Below are positions 47,480-56,617 of a DNA stretch of 64,000 nt, piece by piece. The DNA is from Symbiodinium natans (Eukaryota; Sar; Dinophyceae; Suessiales; Symbiodiniaceae), in the NCBI GenBank assembly GCA_905221605.1, contig CAJNDS010001413.1:437501-501500 (forward strand), read 5' to 3'. The stretch's first letter is position 1; each line of letters begins with the position of its first letter. The notes below the pieces were generated by a model, which did not search any database, had not been told where the DNA came from, and worked only from the letters and a program-made list of their open reading frames with translations. A program made the position numbers and the translations under genes.

Positions 47480-48045
47480 GGGGGGCGGGGCGGGACCCTA
47501 AACCCTAAACCCTTACCCTCAACCCTCAACCTTAAACCCTAAACCCTAAACCCTAAACCCTCAACCCTCAACCCAAACCCCAACCACACCACCCCACAGG
47601 GGGGCCCAAACCACAGGCGGGCGGGGCGGGGAAAGAATTTGGGGGGGGGCCATGGGGGGGGGGGGGGGGGGGGTGTGGGGGGCAGTGACGCTGCACCATA
47701 TATATATATATATTATAATGTGATTCGACAAATATAGTTTGTAAAATACAATATAAAGTAAAACAGTAAAATAGAACCTGTTATAGCAAAATCATACTCA
47801 CCCTAAGCTCTAAAACCCCAAACTCTAAACATCCTGAACCCTAAACACCCTAAAGCCCGAAAAACCTACAACAAACCCTCAACCCTGAAACCTTACAGTA
47901 TCTTGGGATTAACCAAAACTGGGCAGCACTGGAGCCTGAATTCGATCCGACAAGAATCCCCGCGGACCTGCGGTTCGGCGGGTGGCAAAAAACCCCAAAA
48001 CCCAATCAAAAACCGCGAACCTTAAAGACACTAAGCCCACAAGAC
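47480..48045. repeat. Telomere-like array with long G run
   Basis: 47490-47580 is the cleanest CCCTAAA array here (several tandem CCTAAACCCTAAACCC words). 47630-47690 holds G runs of up to about 20 with a central CCATGG. 47700-47720 is (TA)n, and 47790-48045 is degenerate CCCTAAA/CCCCAAA text that leads into the retrotransposon. Confidence 0.85.
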
Positions 48046-48050
48046 CCCGA

Positions 48051-48337
48051 TACGGGGGCAACCGAAAGGGAACAGGGAAAGAAACCAACCCTCAACAGTC
48101 GCCTATATGGATTTCCCAGATCGAACCAGAAACAAGAACACCCACCCCTAAGGGGACAGGATAAGGGAGAAGGGACGGGACTACTCCAACCCGTTAAACC
48201 CAACCCCAGGCGTACGTACTTTTCCAACAAAAGCTGACGGCTCTTGGCCATCTTGAGCCATAAAGGATTTCCGGGTACGTTGACCCTTCCAACACCCAAC
48301 ACTAACTCCTTTCTACAATACCAGTTGCAGCTCCGCA
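48051..48337 (-). repeat. 3' LTR
   Basis: 287 bp, 285 of which match the 5' LTR by eye. Same orientation and same ends (minus strand TG...TA). The TSD copy 48046-48050 follows it on the minus strand. Confidence 0.93.
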
Positions 48338-48349
48338 CTCCCCCTGTCC
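48338..48349 (-). promoter_or_regulatory. Polypurine tract
   Basis: Minus strand GGACAGGGGGAG immediately before the TG of the 3' LTR, the expected place for the plus-strand primer. Confidence 0.8.
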
Positions 48350-48707
48350 TAGGATTTCCTAGGACACATTGGAGGTGCAGATCTTTTGGCCAAAAACTGC
48401 CATTAAGGCAGCAGCCAGCTGCTTGAAATGCACAATATGGTTTTACGTCATCCAGGACGAAATTATAGCTCATTGGCTAACCCACTAACCACAGAGAATC
48501 TTTTTCCACCATGATCCTCTTATCATTGAAGACTCTTCGGCCTTCTTCACCACAAACCGTGGTCTTCGCTACGCGAAAAACTACTGACTTCTACTATCAG
48601 GGATTTCCATACCCTTAATAGTAACCACCACATTGTCAGCACATTGGCTGTTCCAGCGCACCTGTCTCCAGAAAGAGAAAAACCATCCCTTCATCCATAC
48701 CATCCAA
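48338..48707. other. 3' untranslated part of the retrotransposon
   Basis: No frame of interest. It contains a palindromic CCTAGGAAATCCTAGG (48346-48361) next to the polypurine tract. Confidence 0.6.
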
Positions 48708-50270
48708 TCACTTCTTTTTCCGATTGTTGGCAATTCTGAGGTGAAGTTGCAGCAGAATATACTCCAGGTCCGAAACTGTAAGAACAGGATCCTGCACGCA
48801 CCTTTGAATTGAGGATACCAATCCTTCTCTCTTTGCGTCCTCAATCGCTTGGCAAGATTGACCCAGCTCTGCATTCACAGTGGTAGACGCTGGTGCATCC
48901 CCATCAGATGGACGATCCTTTTCCTCAGGGCCTTTCACCATTACCACCTCTTCCTTTTTGGGACTCTGACTTTTCTCCTTCTTCTTCGTCTTTCCACCGA
49001 CGTTTGACTTTGTGCGCATTTTCGAGGCTTTTTCCCCTGCAGAAACCACCGCATTGGATGATGATCCACCCCTCTCAATGTTCGCCGGCATCTTCTTCGG
49101 CTTTGGAACCAGGAGAGTGTAAGGATCTTCGATAGCTGCAGCTTTCCTCTTCTTTTTGACCTTTTTCATCTCCTCCTCAACGGCAACCTCCGTCTCCGAA
49201 GTCTCAACCACCTCCTTTTCGGCAGGAATATCCTTGCTGGACTCCCTTTCTAGGGACCTCTTTTTTCCCCTTTTGGGATCTTTCTCTTCTCCCACGTTGG
49301 CACGCTCGAACCATATCCTCAGGTCATTGACCCATTCTTCCACCTCCGCGAGCGAAACATCATACGATTTCACTACTTCGTGAAGGTCCAGCACGGACAG
49401 CATACCAGTGGTCCACGAAACCCATTCTCTATCCATCTGGTCAGTATCTCCATTGAACTTCAGGAGTTTGAACAATGGGTCCGCCTCTGCTCGAGCCAAA
49501 TCTGGCTTGCCATTGGACAGAAATGAAATCGCCTCCATCAACAGTTCCGTCATTTTGGTATCATCGTCATAAACCATAAAATCCTCCTCACCATCATCGA
49601 ACTGTTCAGGAGAGATCTCCTTTTCTCCACCTTTTGCACCAGAACTTCTCCTTGGACCATCCCTTGGGGGCGTCCTTGGAGACCTTGGCCTCTGTTCCTC
49701 CAGCGGAACACCATGCTCGAAGACACACTTGTCACCAGAACGACACTTCCCAGACTGAGCAAACTGGATGCACCTCACACCAGTTGCATCGTGCGAGAAC
49801 GCACACTCCTTTCCAGCGAAACAGTGTCTCCCCGCCACATAGTATTTGCACCAATACGAATGCAGCACCACATCATCTTCTGAATGGATGAATTTGCAGT
49901 CTTCACCAAATTTGCAGCGATCTTTTCCCCTGCTGAACCAATAGCAGAAGCCTTTCTTCCTCTTCTCCAAGCGCTCTGCCTCGTACCGGTCCATAGGGCG
50001 ATTCTGCTCTACATGAACATTGCCATGTACCTGAGAACTGCTCCCTTCACCCAAGGTGCTATCAGTATTTGATGCTTGGAGTACAGCTGGAAAACCTGGC
50101 CTTGGTCCTACCACCTTCATGATTGGTTTTCCGCCAGCTCCTGAGCCATGCTGAGACGATCCAAAAACATTGAACATCTTCATGAAGGCCTTTCTAGCGC
50201 CGATCTTCTGCACCTTTTGGTTGGACGTTTCATTGCTCCAACCTTGCATCCAGATGCGTTCAAACGACAC
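48708..50270 (-). CDS. Retrotransposon polyprotein, segment 6: three CCCH fingers, C-terminus
   Basis: Offset -1 from segment 5. Residues about 103-182 hold three CCCH fingers in a row: CYWFSRGKDRCKFGEDCKFIH, CKYYVAGRHCFAGKECAFSH and CIQFAQSGKCRSGDKCVFEH, all with the final His kept. An acidic helical region follows (EQFDDGEEDFMVYDDDTKM), then a basic Lys-rich region (EEMKKVKKKRKAAAIEDP), and the protein ends LHLRIANNRKKK. The stop at 48710-48708 lies about 360 bp before the polypurine tract. CCCH fingers bind single-stranded RNA and here may package or guide the element's RNA. Confidence 0.85.
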   Translation of the reverse strand: MSFERIWMQGWSNETSNQKVQKIGARKAFMKMFNVFGSSQHGSGAGGKPIMKVVGPRPGFPAVLQASNTDSTLGEGSSSQVHGNVHVEQNRPMDRYEAERLEKRKKGFCYWFSRGKDRCKFGEDCKFIHSEDDVVLHSYWCKYYVAGRHCFAGKECAFSHDATGVRCIQFAQSGKCRSGDKCVFEHGVPLEEQRPRSPRTPPRDGPRRSSGAKGGEKEISPEQFDDGEEDFMVYDDDTKMTELLMEAISFLSNGKPDLARAEADPLFKLLKFNGDTDQMDREWVSWTTGMLSVLDLHEVVKSYDVSLAEVEEWVNDLRIWFERANVGEEKDPKRGKKRSLERESSKDIPAEKEVVETSETEVAVEEEMKKVKKKRKAAAIEDPYTLLVPKPKKMPANIERGGSSSNAVVSAGEKASKMRTKSNVGGKTKKKEKSQSPKKEEVVMVKGPEEKDRPSDGDAPASTTVNAELGQSCQAIEDAKREGLVSSIQRCVQDPVLTVSDLEYILLQLHLRIANNRKKK

Positions 50271-51178
50271 AACCTCCTATACCCAGCTCTATATCCCTTC
50301 TTCCAAAGAGCCATAAGAATTCTAGAGGCAGTAACATTCTCCACCTCTACCTTTTCCAACGGTCCCTCACTTCCCGGAACAAACCCATCCAACCCATCCA
50401 TATCTGAAGACCTTTCCATCTTTTTTGACACCACTTCGTCGAGGTAGTCTTCCGAGATCCAGGGTAAGTTCCTCTTAGAGGAAGGATTGTCACCATTGTT
50501 TGGTCCTTCACCAGGATACCCTTTTGTGCTGTCAAAGATCTTACCAGTAGTGCGGTCCTGCGTAGAGAAATTGGAAGCAACGTGGGAGTACACTGACCAC
50601 AAGAAAATCCTTGTGTCCGCCAGTCTTGATGACCCACTGGATGTCTCCTCTTCCGGAGAAACTTCTGGCGCTTTGCCATCCCTTCCAGTGTCACCAATTG
50701 TCTCACCTCCAGCATCTTCAATGGGGATAAGGGATTCATTGTTCCCTTGATCAAGTACCGCAACCTCCGGTCCAAGAACTTCCAGCACCGCTGTCGAAGG
50801 ATCCACTTCTTCATCAGCATCGTCGTCCATCCTTTTCCAGAGAACCTCCAATTGATCAGCGCAAGTCGCCGCCTGAAGAAACTCCATCAACTGGGCCCTC
50901 CCGCGCTGCCAGAGAAATTCCGAAACCATCACTGACCCTTGGGCTCCTAGGGTAAGGAACGGATGAACCAATTTGGCTACCCTCGCCATAAGTTCAATGT
51001 GAACTTCCATGCCTGGACTGCGACTCCAATCATAGGCAATTGCCTCCATAGCAGTTCCAAACTTATCAGTATTTTTGAATTCCCCTTCCAGACCAGGAGT
51101 TAGCAATGCACCCATCACCGAAAGAGGATAATTTCCCACCGCCGGCAAGCACGGATTGTCATGGAACGAATGATGCAA
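50180..51178 (-). CDS. Retrotransposon polyprotein, segment 5, helical gag-like region
   Basis: Offset -1 from segment 4. Helical and Leu/Trp-rich text: GTAMEAIAYDWSRSPGMEVH, ELMARVAKLVHPFLTLGAQG, VSEFLWQRGRAQLMEFLQAA. This composition would suit a capsid-like assembly domain, but I recognise no family. A Ser/acidic linker follows. It passes to segment 6 near 50273-50278. Confidence 0.7.
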   Translation of the reverse strand: MHHSFHDNPCLPAVGNYPLSVMGALLTPGLEGEFKNTDKFGTAMEAIAYDWSRSPGMEVHIELMARVAKLVHPFLTLGAQGSVMVSEFLWQRGRAQLMEFLQAATCADQLEVLWKRMDDDADEEVDPSTAVLEVLGPEVAVLDQGNNESLIPIEDAGGETIGDTGRDGKAPEVSPEEETSSGSSRLADTRIFLWSVYSHVASNFSTQDRTTGKIFDSTKGYPGEGPNNGDNPSSKRNLPWISEDYLDEVVSKKMERSSDMDGLDGFVPGSEGPLEKVEVENVTASRILMALWKKGYRAGYRRLCRLNASGCKVGAMKRPTKRCRRSALERPS

Positions 51179-51789
51179 ATCACCATAATATCCTTGATCT
51201 CTCCTTTGAAAAAAAGGAGTGCTCCAGTCCCTAGCTGGGCATTCATTTCATCCACTTGAACCATTTCAGCACATATCCTCTGTGCCACAGTTGCTATTGC
51301 TGGCCAGATGGTACGATCGGTCAAACCGCGACGCATAACCCAATCAGTTGTTGGCGACTGAATCAGCGTTCCTGGATCATACACCATAACCACCATCGCA
51401 CCATCATCCATTGACTGATCAGCATCGTCCTCCAGTGCCAGGTTCTCATCCTGTTCGCTTGCACCTTCGGATGACATGCTAATAACCAAATTTCGATCCA
51501 TCTTATTGGACCCCTTCTGACAGTCCCTTTGCCCCACAGGCAACTTGCCGACAGCAACCTTCCAATAAATCCGACTCAGAAGGCCTTTAATAAGCAATTG
51601 CTGAGGGTCCTTCTTCACCGGACGAACATCCAATGTCTTCGCACCATCACCACGGAGTTCATTGCTCCCACCTTCTCCTTCTTTTTGGTCAGTCTCCTCG
51701 CCAGAAATTTGCACTGCTCCTTCCAGCGCCGTCTCCTGTCCAGCCACTTCTTGCCCAGGAAGAACTTGAGCGCTTTCAGATACATTCAC
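51115..51789 (-). CDS. Retrotransposon polyprotein, segment 4
   Basis: Offset -1 from segment 3. Reading the frame slightly upstream gives LPGQGVAGQ, which repeats as LPGQEVAGQ, so the switch lies near 51818-51821. Contains KDPQQLLIKGLLSRIYWKVA and an acidic stretch, then a helix (WPAIATVAQRICAEMVQVDE). No named domain. It passes to segment 5 at the seven-A run 51209-51215 (T7 on the coding strand). Confidence 0.7.
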   Translation of the reverse strand: MNVSESAQVLPGQEVAGQETALEGAVQISGEETDQKEGEGGSNELRGDGAKTLDVRPVKKDPQQLLIKGLLSRIYWKVAVGKLPVGQRDCQKGSNKMDRNLVISMSSEGASEQDENLALEDDADQSMDDGAMVVMVYDPGTLIQSPTTDWVMRRGLTDRTIWPAIATVAQRICAEMVQVDEMNAQLGTGALLFFKGEIKDIMVICIIRSMTIRACRRWEIILFR

Positions 51790-54700
51790 CTGTCCAGCAA
51801 CACCTTGCCCAGGTAAACCTCATCCGTGGAGCCCACCGCCAGCGAACCAACTATAACTGAGCCATCCCTTGCTCTTTTTTGAGACTGTTCAGTTCGACGA
51901 GAAGGTTGTGGTAGCGAAAAACCTTGTGAAGTCACTTCTTGGCGGGTCTCCCCCCGCGACGCTTTGTCGCGCCCTTCGCCAAGGTGAACCGATTTTTTCT
52001 GCCCGTCATTGGGGCCTGAAGAACCACCCAGCGGAACATTGCCACGAATCGCAGTTCTCTGTGAATCCCTTTCTTGCAAAAAGATTTCCCTCATACGTTG
52101 CGCGGCAGTGGTCTCCTCCTCGCTTGAATCGCTTGAGGAAGCGGCATAAGAGACCAAAACCTCCGCCTGATCATCATCATCCACCACATCTGCCCACGCT
52201 CTGCTGAACCGATACGACAACCCACCACGAGGCTTCAGTTCCAGTGGTTTTGGCTTTTCCACCACTTCCGCCGGCTGCACTCGCCGTTGTGAGCGAGAGC
52301 GTGGCACCTGTCGCACCTGTTTTTTATCCAGCAAGGGCCTTCCCCTTTTTACAGGGTTTGATCTTGACCGATACTTTTTTGTTGGCGGGTTCACCGGCGG
52401 CATTCCAACTCCCACCAACTGCAGCTTCTGTACGCACAGCGGAGACCTCTGCGCAAGCGTCCAAGCATCACGGCACCTAACTTTATCAAAAAGCTCCCGA
52501 TAGGAGCCTCTCGGCATTGTTTTTGCACCGGAGCCTTCAGCTTCACGCACCTGAGTGAGGGTTCGCACCGCCTCTCTTCCAGTTTCCTTGCTCCCAGAAG
52601 ATTGTTGTACCCGTACAGATGCATCGGAAGGAACTGCTTTTTCCGGTCCTCCCGGACGATATCGGACACCACCAACCAATTGCAGAATTTTGCATGCTGT
52701 CACTTTGTTGATCCCTTTGTCAACCAAATCTTCCACAAAGATGAACTCTTGCAAGTCCGACACGTTGGTCACACCAAGTGTAATCATCACCTCACTTACA
52801 TGAGGGGTATACACCCAAAGGTGTTCGTTGCGAGCCATCCAATTTTCAATTGGCTCCTCTGGATTTTGAAGCCGAGTACCAGTGGACTGCGCCACCGAAT
52901 TCTTTTGTTCATCATCTTCTGCTTCATCCAGGATACCCTTTTCACCTTCTTTTTGTGACACATTGGTCATTTGCAGCGCTTTTGGTGCCGAGGATGATGA
53001 AGATTCAGCTCCCCCACTCGCAGGTGGCTGAAAAGTGCTCCTGTCCGAAATCTCCCATCCTCTCTCTTTTTCAAACCGGACCTGATTGGCCACATGTACC
53101 AAGTGTTTCAGGTGCGTCAGCCGCTCATCTGACATCTCGTCGCGGGAGTACTTGCAGAATTTTGACCCTTTCCGACAACGTCCTCTGAGGTAATAATCGA
53201 AACAGCAATGGTGGAACCCCGCGTCCCTTAGTGCCTTCCTGGAAGCATTGTCCCAAGATTTGCCGGGCTCCCAAGTCCCTTCCAATGCTATGTCATCGTT
53301 GCGAAGATACCTGCATGTAGTCCCATATTTACAACCACCTTGATTGTAATACAGACACAGCCGACCTTTTGGCTCACCCAACGTAGGTTCACCCTTTGAT
53401 GCACCTTTACCAAAGTTGTACTTGGCCCGGAAGGCTAAATCCTCCCGCTCCTGCTGTGCCTCATCCACTGCGCCTTCCTCTGTGGGAGGGTCACCAATGT
53501 TCCCATCCTCATCTCCAGCTTCTTGGCTGTTCTTTGGCTCAGTTGATCCTTCTCCTGGCCAACCTTCACCATAACGACGATGCTCATAGGGACACCCATC
53601 ACCATTGCGACACCTTCCCCGATTGAAGAACTTGCACAGCTTGCTGTATCCAGGTGACACAGTCTGTGGAGTCATGTGAGCCTTTTTGTACTGGTCAGGA
53701 TCCATGTAGGCTTCCATTGGCCTACCCTCCCTTTTACTCATGGATTCCACTGCACCATCAAGCTCCTGCAAAACTCGCTTGGTGTCCAACCAAAGCGCGT
53801 TCCAAAGCTCATCTTCCCCTTGACTCAGCACCATTGTCACCGCTTCACCCACAACTGGTCGAGTAAATCTCCTTTTTCTGCATGCCAGTTCGAAGAGCGC
53901 GTTGTGGTACTGTTTTCGGGGAAAAGTGGATATCTTTCCCAAACCTGTGCTTTCCGTACCATCAGGTTCCCAACCATCACTTTGCAAGATGCCATAGGCG
54001 CGCCGAGCTTCCGCATTCAGGAATGATTGATCTGCAACACACTCCTGTAGATATTCCATTGGGCGACCCAACAGCATCCCAGTGATTTTGCCCACATAGG
54101 CCTTATCTTCGTTTCCATTCTCAAGAAGAGCTTTATAGATCTTTTCTCCATAAAGTTGCCTTTCCTCTTGTTCTTCTGAGGATAACTCCTGATCAGCAAC
54201 CCTTCCATCGGATTGCTCTTCCTCCCGTTTCCAGTCCCATTGACTGTTGGAATCTTGGTACCATTGACCAGCACACCATGAATCTGTCCACCACGTACTC
54301 CAGCCGCTGGGTTTCCATTTACGCAGCGTCGAAGAAGAGTCCTCCTCGTCCTCTTCCAAAACCAGAAAGGTGTCCAAGATTATGGTACCATCATCTTCCA
54401 CTCGCTTCACTGTTCCATTGACAGTATCACCAAATTTGAATTGATGTGTGTTGTTCCCTTCTGCAGGAATCAATACATTCACATCACCATGGTCCAAAAA
54501 AGCTCCATACCCATTGATGCAGCGCACTAGACCCATGATCTCATCTCCCTCTTGGTAGCAATGTTCCCCAGGTGATTCCAAGGCTCCCGCTCGGGGCACT
54601 TTCTTTGCATGCTCTTCAGAAACCATCTCTGTATCATCGGCTCCTGGCACATCCTTTGTTTCCACCTTTGGGTCACACTGCTCGTCCTGCTCCTGCACGA

Positions 54701-55898
54701 GTCCCACAAGATCATCCATCTTGTGCTCCAGGGGCTCAGGACCTTCCTTTTTTCCAGCCAATGGCCTTGCCTCATCTGCTGCAGTTCGCTCGGTGTCGAC
54801 TTCCGGCGAGCTTCCAGACGGCAATACTTCTCCCTTCACGGGAGTGGACCCATCATTGGAGTCTTTTGTCACGCCTTCTGCAGCAGGCAAATTTTCTTCC
54901 ACTGCAGGGCTATTGAATTGCTCATCCGCGGCAGGTACATTTTCTTCCACCGCAGGCTCCTTTGGTTCCATGGTTTCCAAAGGAGAATTGCCACCATCAT
55001 TGACCACAGCTGCCTCATCGGCTCCGGTGTAGCCCTTGCCATTTCGTTCCTCGCAGCTAACTTCAGGTTGCACCAGTGCGTCCACCTGTGAACCTCCGTC
55101 ATCAGCTGCTGCGGAGACCTGCGCCCCATTGTTGCAGTCGCCCGTGGAACGTGACACCATATGCGCCTCAACCCGTGCTTCCTTCGCACTCCAGGTACTA
55201 TCTGGCACATTGACCCGCGCATCATTGGCGCTCCAGGCCTCATCTTTCAGATCTTCCGTGTCTCCAGCTATTCCAGAAGCTTCTTTTTCCCCTTGAATGG
55301 CAGGATTCTTGGCACCAAACGAAGAGACCTCCTCAGTCGTAACACACAACTTTTTCCCTCCGTCTTCCGAATCTCCAGGACCACCTTCCTGAACGACAGG
55401 TACCACATCCACCACTCGCTCTTCTGCAGCCGACACAGTTCCGATCTCCACATTGGGCATTTTTTCTTCTGGACCCACCGATTCCACCGCTGCCACACCC
55501 TCAGAAAGCGCTTCCATTTCTTCCCGATCCAGATGTTGAGCTCCAGCGATGTCTGCTCGGTTTCCAGGAATCCCCTCCTCATCAGGAGAACCCGAGGTCG
55601 GGGCGTCACCACCAGCCCTAAGACCGCTATCCCTGATAGTAGAGGAAAAATCTTTTTCACCTACACTATTTACACTACCCTGGAATGCCCTCGTAGACTC
55701 AGGCGTCGGAGTAGAGGATGAAGAACCCAGTGCAGCCTCCATTTCCAGCTCATTGCCCGAAGGAGACCCAACCACCTCGTCACTCTTCATCTTTTCACCT
55801 ACACCGGCAACGTCCACTTGCTTTCCTGCGTATCCAGGCAGTAGTAATATTGTCTCCCATCTTCGTGGAAGTGCCATTCCCACGTTGTCCCATCGCAC
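51786..55898 (-). CDS. Retrotransposon polyprotein, segment 3: S1-like, PABC/MLLE, CCCH fingers, SAM-like
   Basis: The frame is open for 1,370 codons; the real entry is near 55804, after the WW domain. Positions count from 55898. About 40-440 is acidic and low-complexity, with repeats of the type PAVEEN(V/L)PAA. About 447-510 is an S1-like OB fold (GLVRCINGYGAFLDHGDVNV). About 576-643 is a PABC/MLLE domain (ERQLYGEKIYKALLENGNED, then KITGMLLG), the peptide-binding module otherwise found in poly(A)-binding protein and UBR5. About 753-771 is a CCCH finger (C-x7-C-x5-C-x3-H). About 846-866 and 898-918 are two more whose last His is Arg (codon CGC). About 1016-1070 resembles a SAM-like helical fold. 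The tail is basic, Ser/Arg-rich, then Gln/Ser-rich. No protease or polymerase motif is seen. Confidence 0.88.
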   Translation of the reverse strand: MRWDNVGMALPRRWETILLLPGYAGKQVDVAGVGEKMKSDEVVGSPSGNELEMEAALGSSSSTPTPESTRAFQGSVNSVGEKDFSSTIRDSGLRAGGDAPTSGSPDEEGIPGNRADIAGAQHLDREEMEALSEGVAAVESVGPEEKMPNVEIGTVSAAEERVVDVVPVVQEGGPGDSEDGGKKLCVTTEEVSSFGAKNPAIQGEKEASGIAGDTEDLKDEAWSANDARVNVPDSTWSAKEARVEAHMVSRSTGDCNNGAQVSAAADDGGSQVDALVQPEVSCEERNGKGYTGADEAAVVNDGGNSPLETMEPKEPAVEENVPAADEQFNSPAVEENLPAAEGVTKDSNDGSTPVKGEVLPSGSSPEVDTERTAADEARPLAGKKEGPEPLEHKMDDLVGLVQEQDEQCDPKVETKDVPGADDTEMVSEEHAKKVPRAGALESPGEHCYQEGDEIMGLVRCINGYGAFLDHGDVNVLIPAEGNNTHQFKFGDTVNGTVKRVEDDGTIILDTFLVLEEDEEDSSSTLRKWKPSGWSTWWTDSWCAGQWYQDSNSQWDWKREEEQSDGRVADQELSSEEQEERQLYGEKIYKALLENGNEDKAYVGKITGMLLGRPMEYLQECVADQSFLNAEARRAYGILQSDGWEPDGTESTGLGKISTFPRKQYHNALFELACRKRRFTRPVVGEAVTMVLSQGEDELWNALWLDTKRVLQELDGAVESMSKREGRPMEAYMDPDQYKKAHMTPQTVSPGYSKLCKFFNRGRCRNGDGCPYEHRRYGEGWPGEGSTEPKNSQEAGDEDGNIGDPPTEEGAVDEAQQEREDLAFRAKYNFGKGASKGEPTLGEPKGRLCLYYNQGGCKYGTTCRYLRNDDIALEGTWEPGKSWDNASRKALRDAGFHHCCFDYYLRGRCRKGSKFCKYSRDEMSDERLTHLKHLVHVANQVRFEKERGWEISDRSTFQPPASGGAESSSSSAPKALQMTNVSQKEGEKGILDEAEDDEQKNSVAQSTGTRLQNPEEPIENWMARNEHLWVYTPHVSEVMITLGVTNVSDLQEFIFVEDLVDKGINKVTACKILQLVGGVRYRPGGPEKAVPSDASVRVQQSSGSKETGREAVRTLTQVREAEGSGAKTMPRGSYRELFDKVRCRDAWTLAQRSPLCVQKLQLVGVGMPPVNPPTKKYRSRSNPVKRGRPLLDKKQVRQVPRSRSQRRVQPAEVVEKPKPLELKPRGGLSYRFSRAWADVVDDDDQAEVLVSYAASSSDSSEEETTAAQRMREIFLQERDSQRTAIRGNVPLGGSSGPNDGQKKSVHLGEGRDKASRGETRQEVTSQGFSLPQPSRRTEQSQKRARDGSVIVGSLAVGSTDEVYLGKVLLDR

Positions 55899-56263
55899 GC
55901 TTTGATCAGATGCTCATCTTTCCGAAAACCATCCCTTTCAGAGACTTGACGCATCTCATCCTCTTCTTCTGACAACTGGCGCAACCTTTCAGCCTCCATC
56001 TGTAAGATCTCCTCCTCCCCCATGGCGTATTCAGCAGTTGGTGCAGCTTCAAAGCTGTCCGCACCCTTCTGTTCGTAACCGCTTCCACCACCCAGGGAAC
56101 TCGCCGAGGGATCCCCTTTAATCTTGTTCAGAGGCCTCCTGGCAGCTTGCAGCACCTCTCCAATCAGATCGGTCTGAGACCCTTGATCTACCATTCGGCC
56201 CGAAGTCGAAGTCGACGGCTGATACCCATGTTTTTGCAACACGCGTAAAACAGTCACCTCCAT
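55799..56263 (-). CDS. Retrotransposon polyprotein, segment 2, with WW domain
   Basis: The frame is offset -1 from segment 1 and continues it. Residues 121-153 of this frame form a WW domain: TTWEWHFHEDGRQYYYCLD, then T-x-E-S-K-W-T-L-P. Both signature Trp, the Tyr triplet and the final Pro are present. WW domains bind Pro-rich peptides, in many cases on RNA polymerase II or splicing factors. An acidic helix precedes it (EEEILQMEAERLRQLSEEED). The frame passes to segment 3 near 55804-55807, right after the domain. Confidence 0.8.
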   Translation of the reverse strand: MEVTVLRVLQKHGYQPSTSTSGRMVDQGSQTDLIGEVLQAARRPLNKIKGDPSASSLGGGSGYEQKGADSFEAAPTAEYAMGEEEILQMEAERLRQLSEEEDEMRQVSERDGFRKDEHLIKACDGTTWEWHFHEDGRQYYYCLDTQESKWTLPV

Positions 56264-56550
56264 TTCACGGCTATACCACCAGTCGCGTCCCAGTTCCTTT
56301 TTTCACCAGGCTTTGGCGATACAGAAACAGCACGTCCTTCAGCTTCAGCATTGCTAACCATATCCACATTGGGATTCATACCCACATTGGGGTCTTCTGC
56401 AACCAAGGCTTCTTCCAGATGTTCTTCAGCGCCGGGCATCACCTCTTCCAACACCGCTCTTCCACCCAGAGACTCAGCTGCACCATTTCCAGCTCCACCA
56501 TTCTGTCCACCATCCGAGGAAGGTTGGAGCCATCGCTTGGGAGAAGGCAT
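56254..56550 (-). CDS. Retrotransposon polyprotein, segment 1 (N-terminus)
   Basis: ATG at 56550 (MPSPKRWLQPSSDGGQNGGA), 56 bases downstream of the primer site and the natural start of the main frame. It is acidic and Gly/Val/Asn-rich, with no domain recognised. The frame closes at 56254, but coding composition passes to the next frame before that, at the six-T run 56298-56303 (A6 on the coding strand), which lies just after ...KPGEK. Confidence 0.75.
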   Translation of the reverse strand: MPSPKRWLQPSSDGGQNGGAGNGAAESLGGRAVLEEVMPGAEEHLEEALVAEDPNVGMNPNVDMVSNAEAEGRAVSVSPKPGEKRNWDATGGIAVKWR

Positions 56551-56605
56551 TGCTTCTTGATCCCAAAGATCTTAAGAGAACACACAACCGCAGGGAACCT
56601 AATTT

Positions 56606-56617
56606 GGGCTCATAACC
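56606..56617 (-). promoter_or_regulatory. Primer-binding site for initiator tRNA-Met (half-tRNA type)
   Basis: Minus strand GGTTATGAGCCC lies directly after the LTR end. It is the complement of GGGCUCAUAACC, the anticodon stem-loop of initiator tRNA-Met with the CAU anticodon inside. Known precedent: Drosophila copia and yeast Ty5 prime from an internally cleaved initiator tRNA-Met with the same sequence. No 3'-CCA-type primer site (TGG...) is present. Confidence 0.8.
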
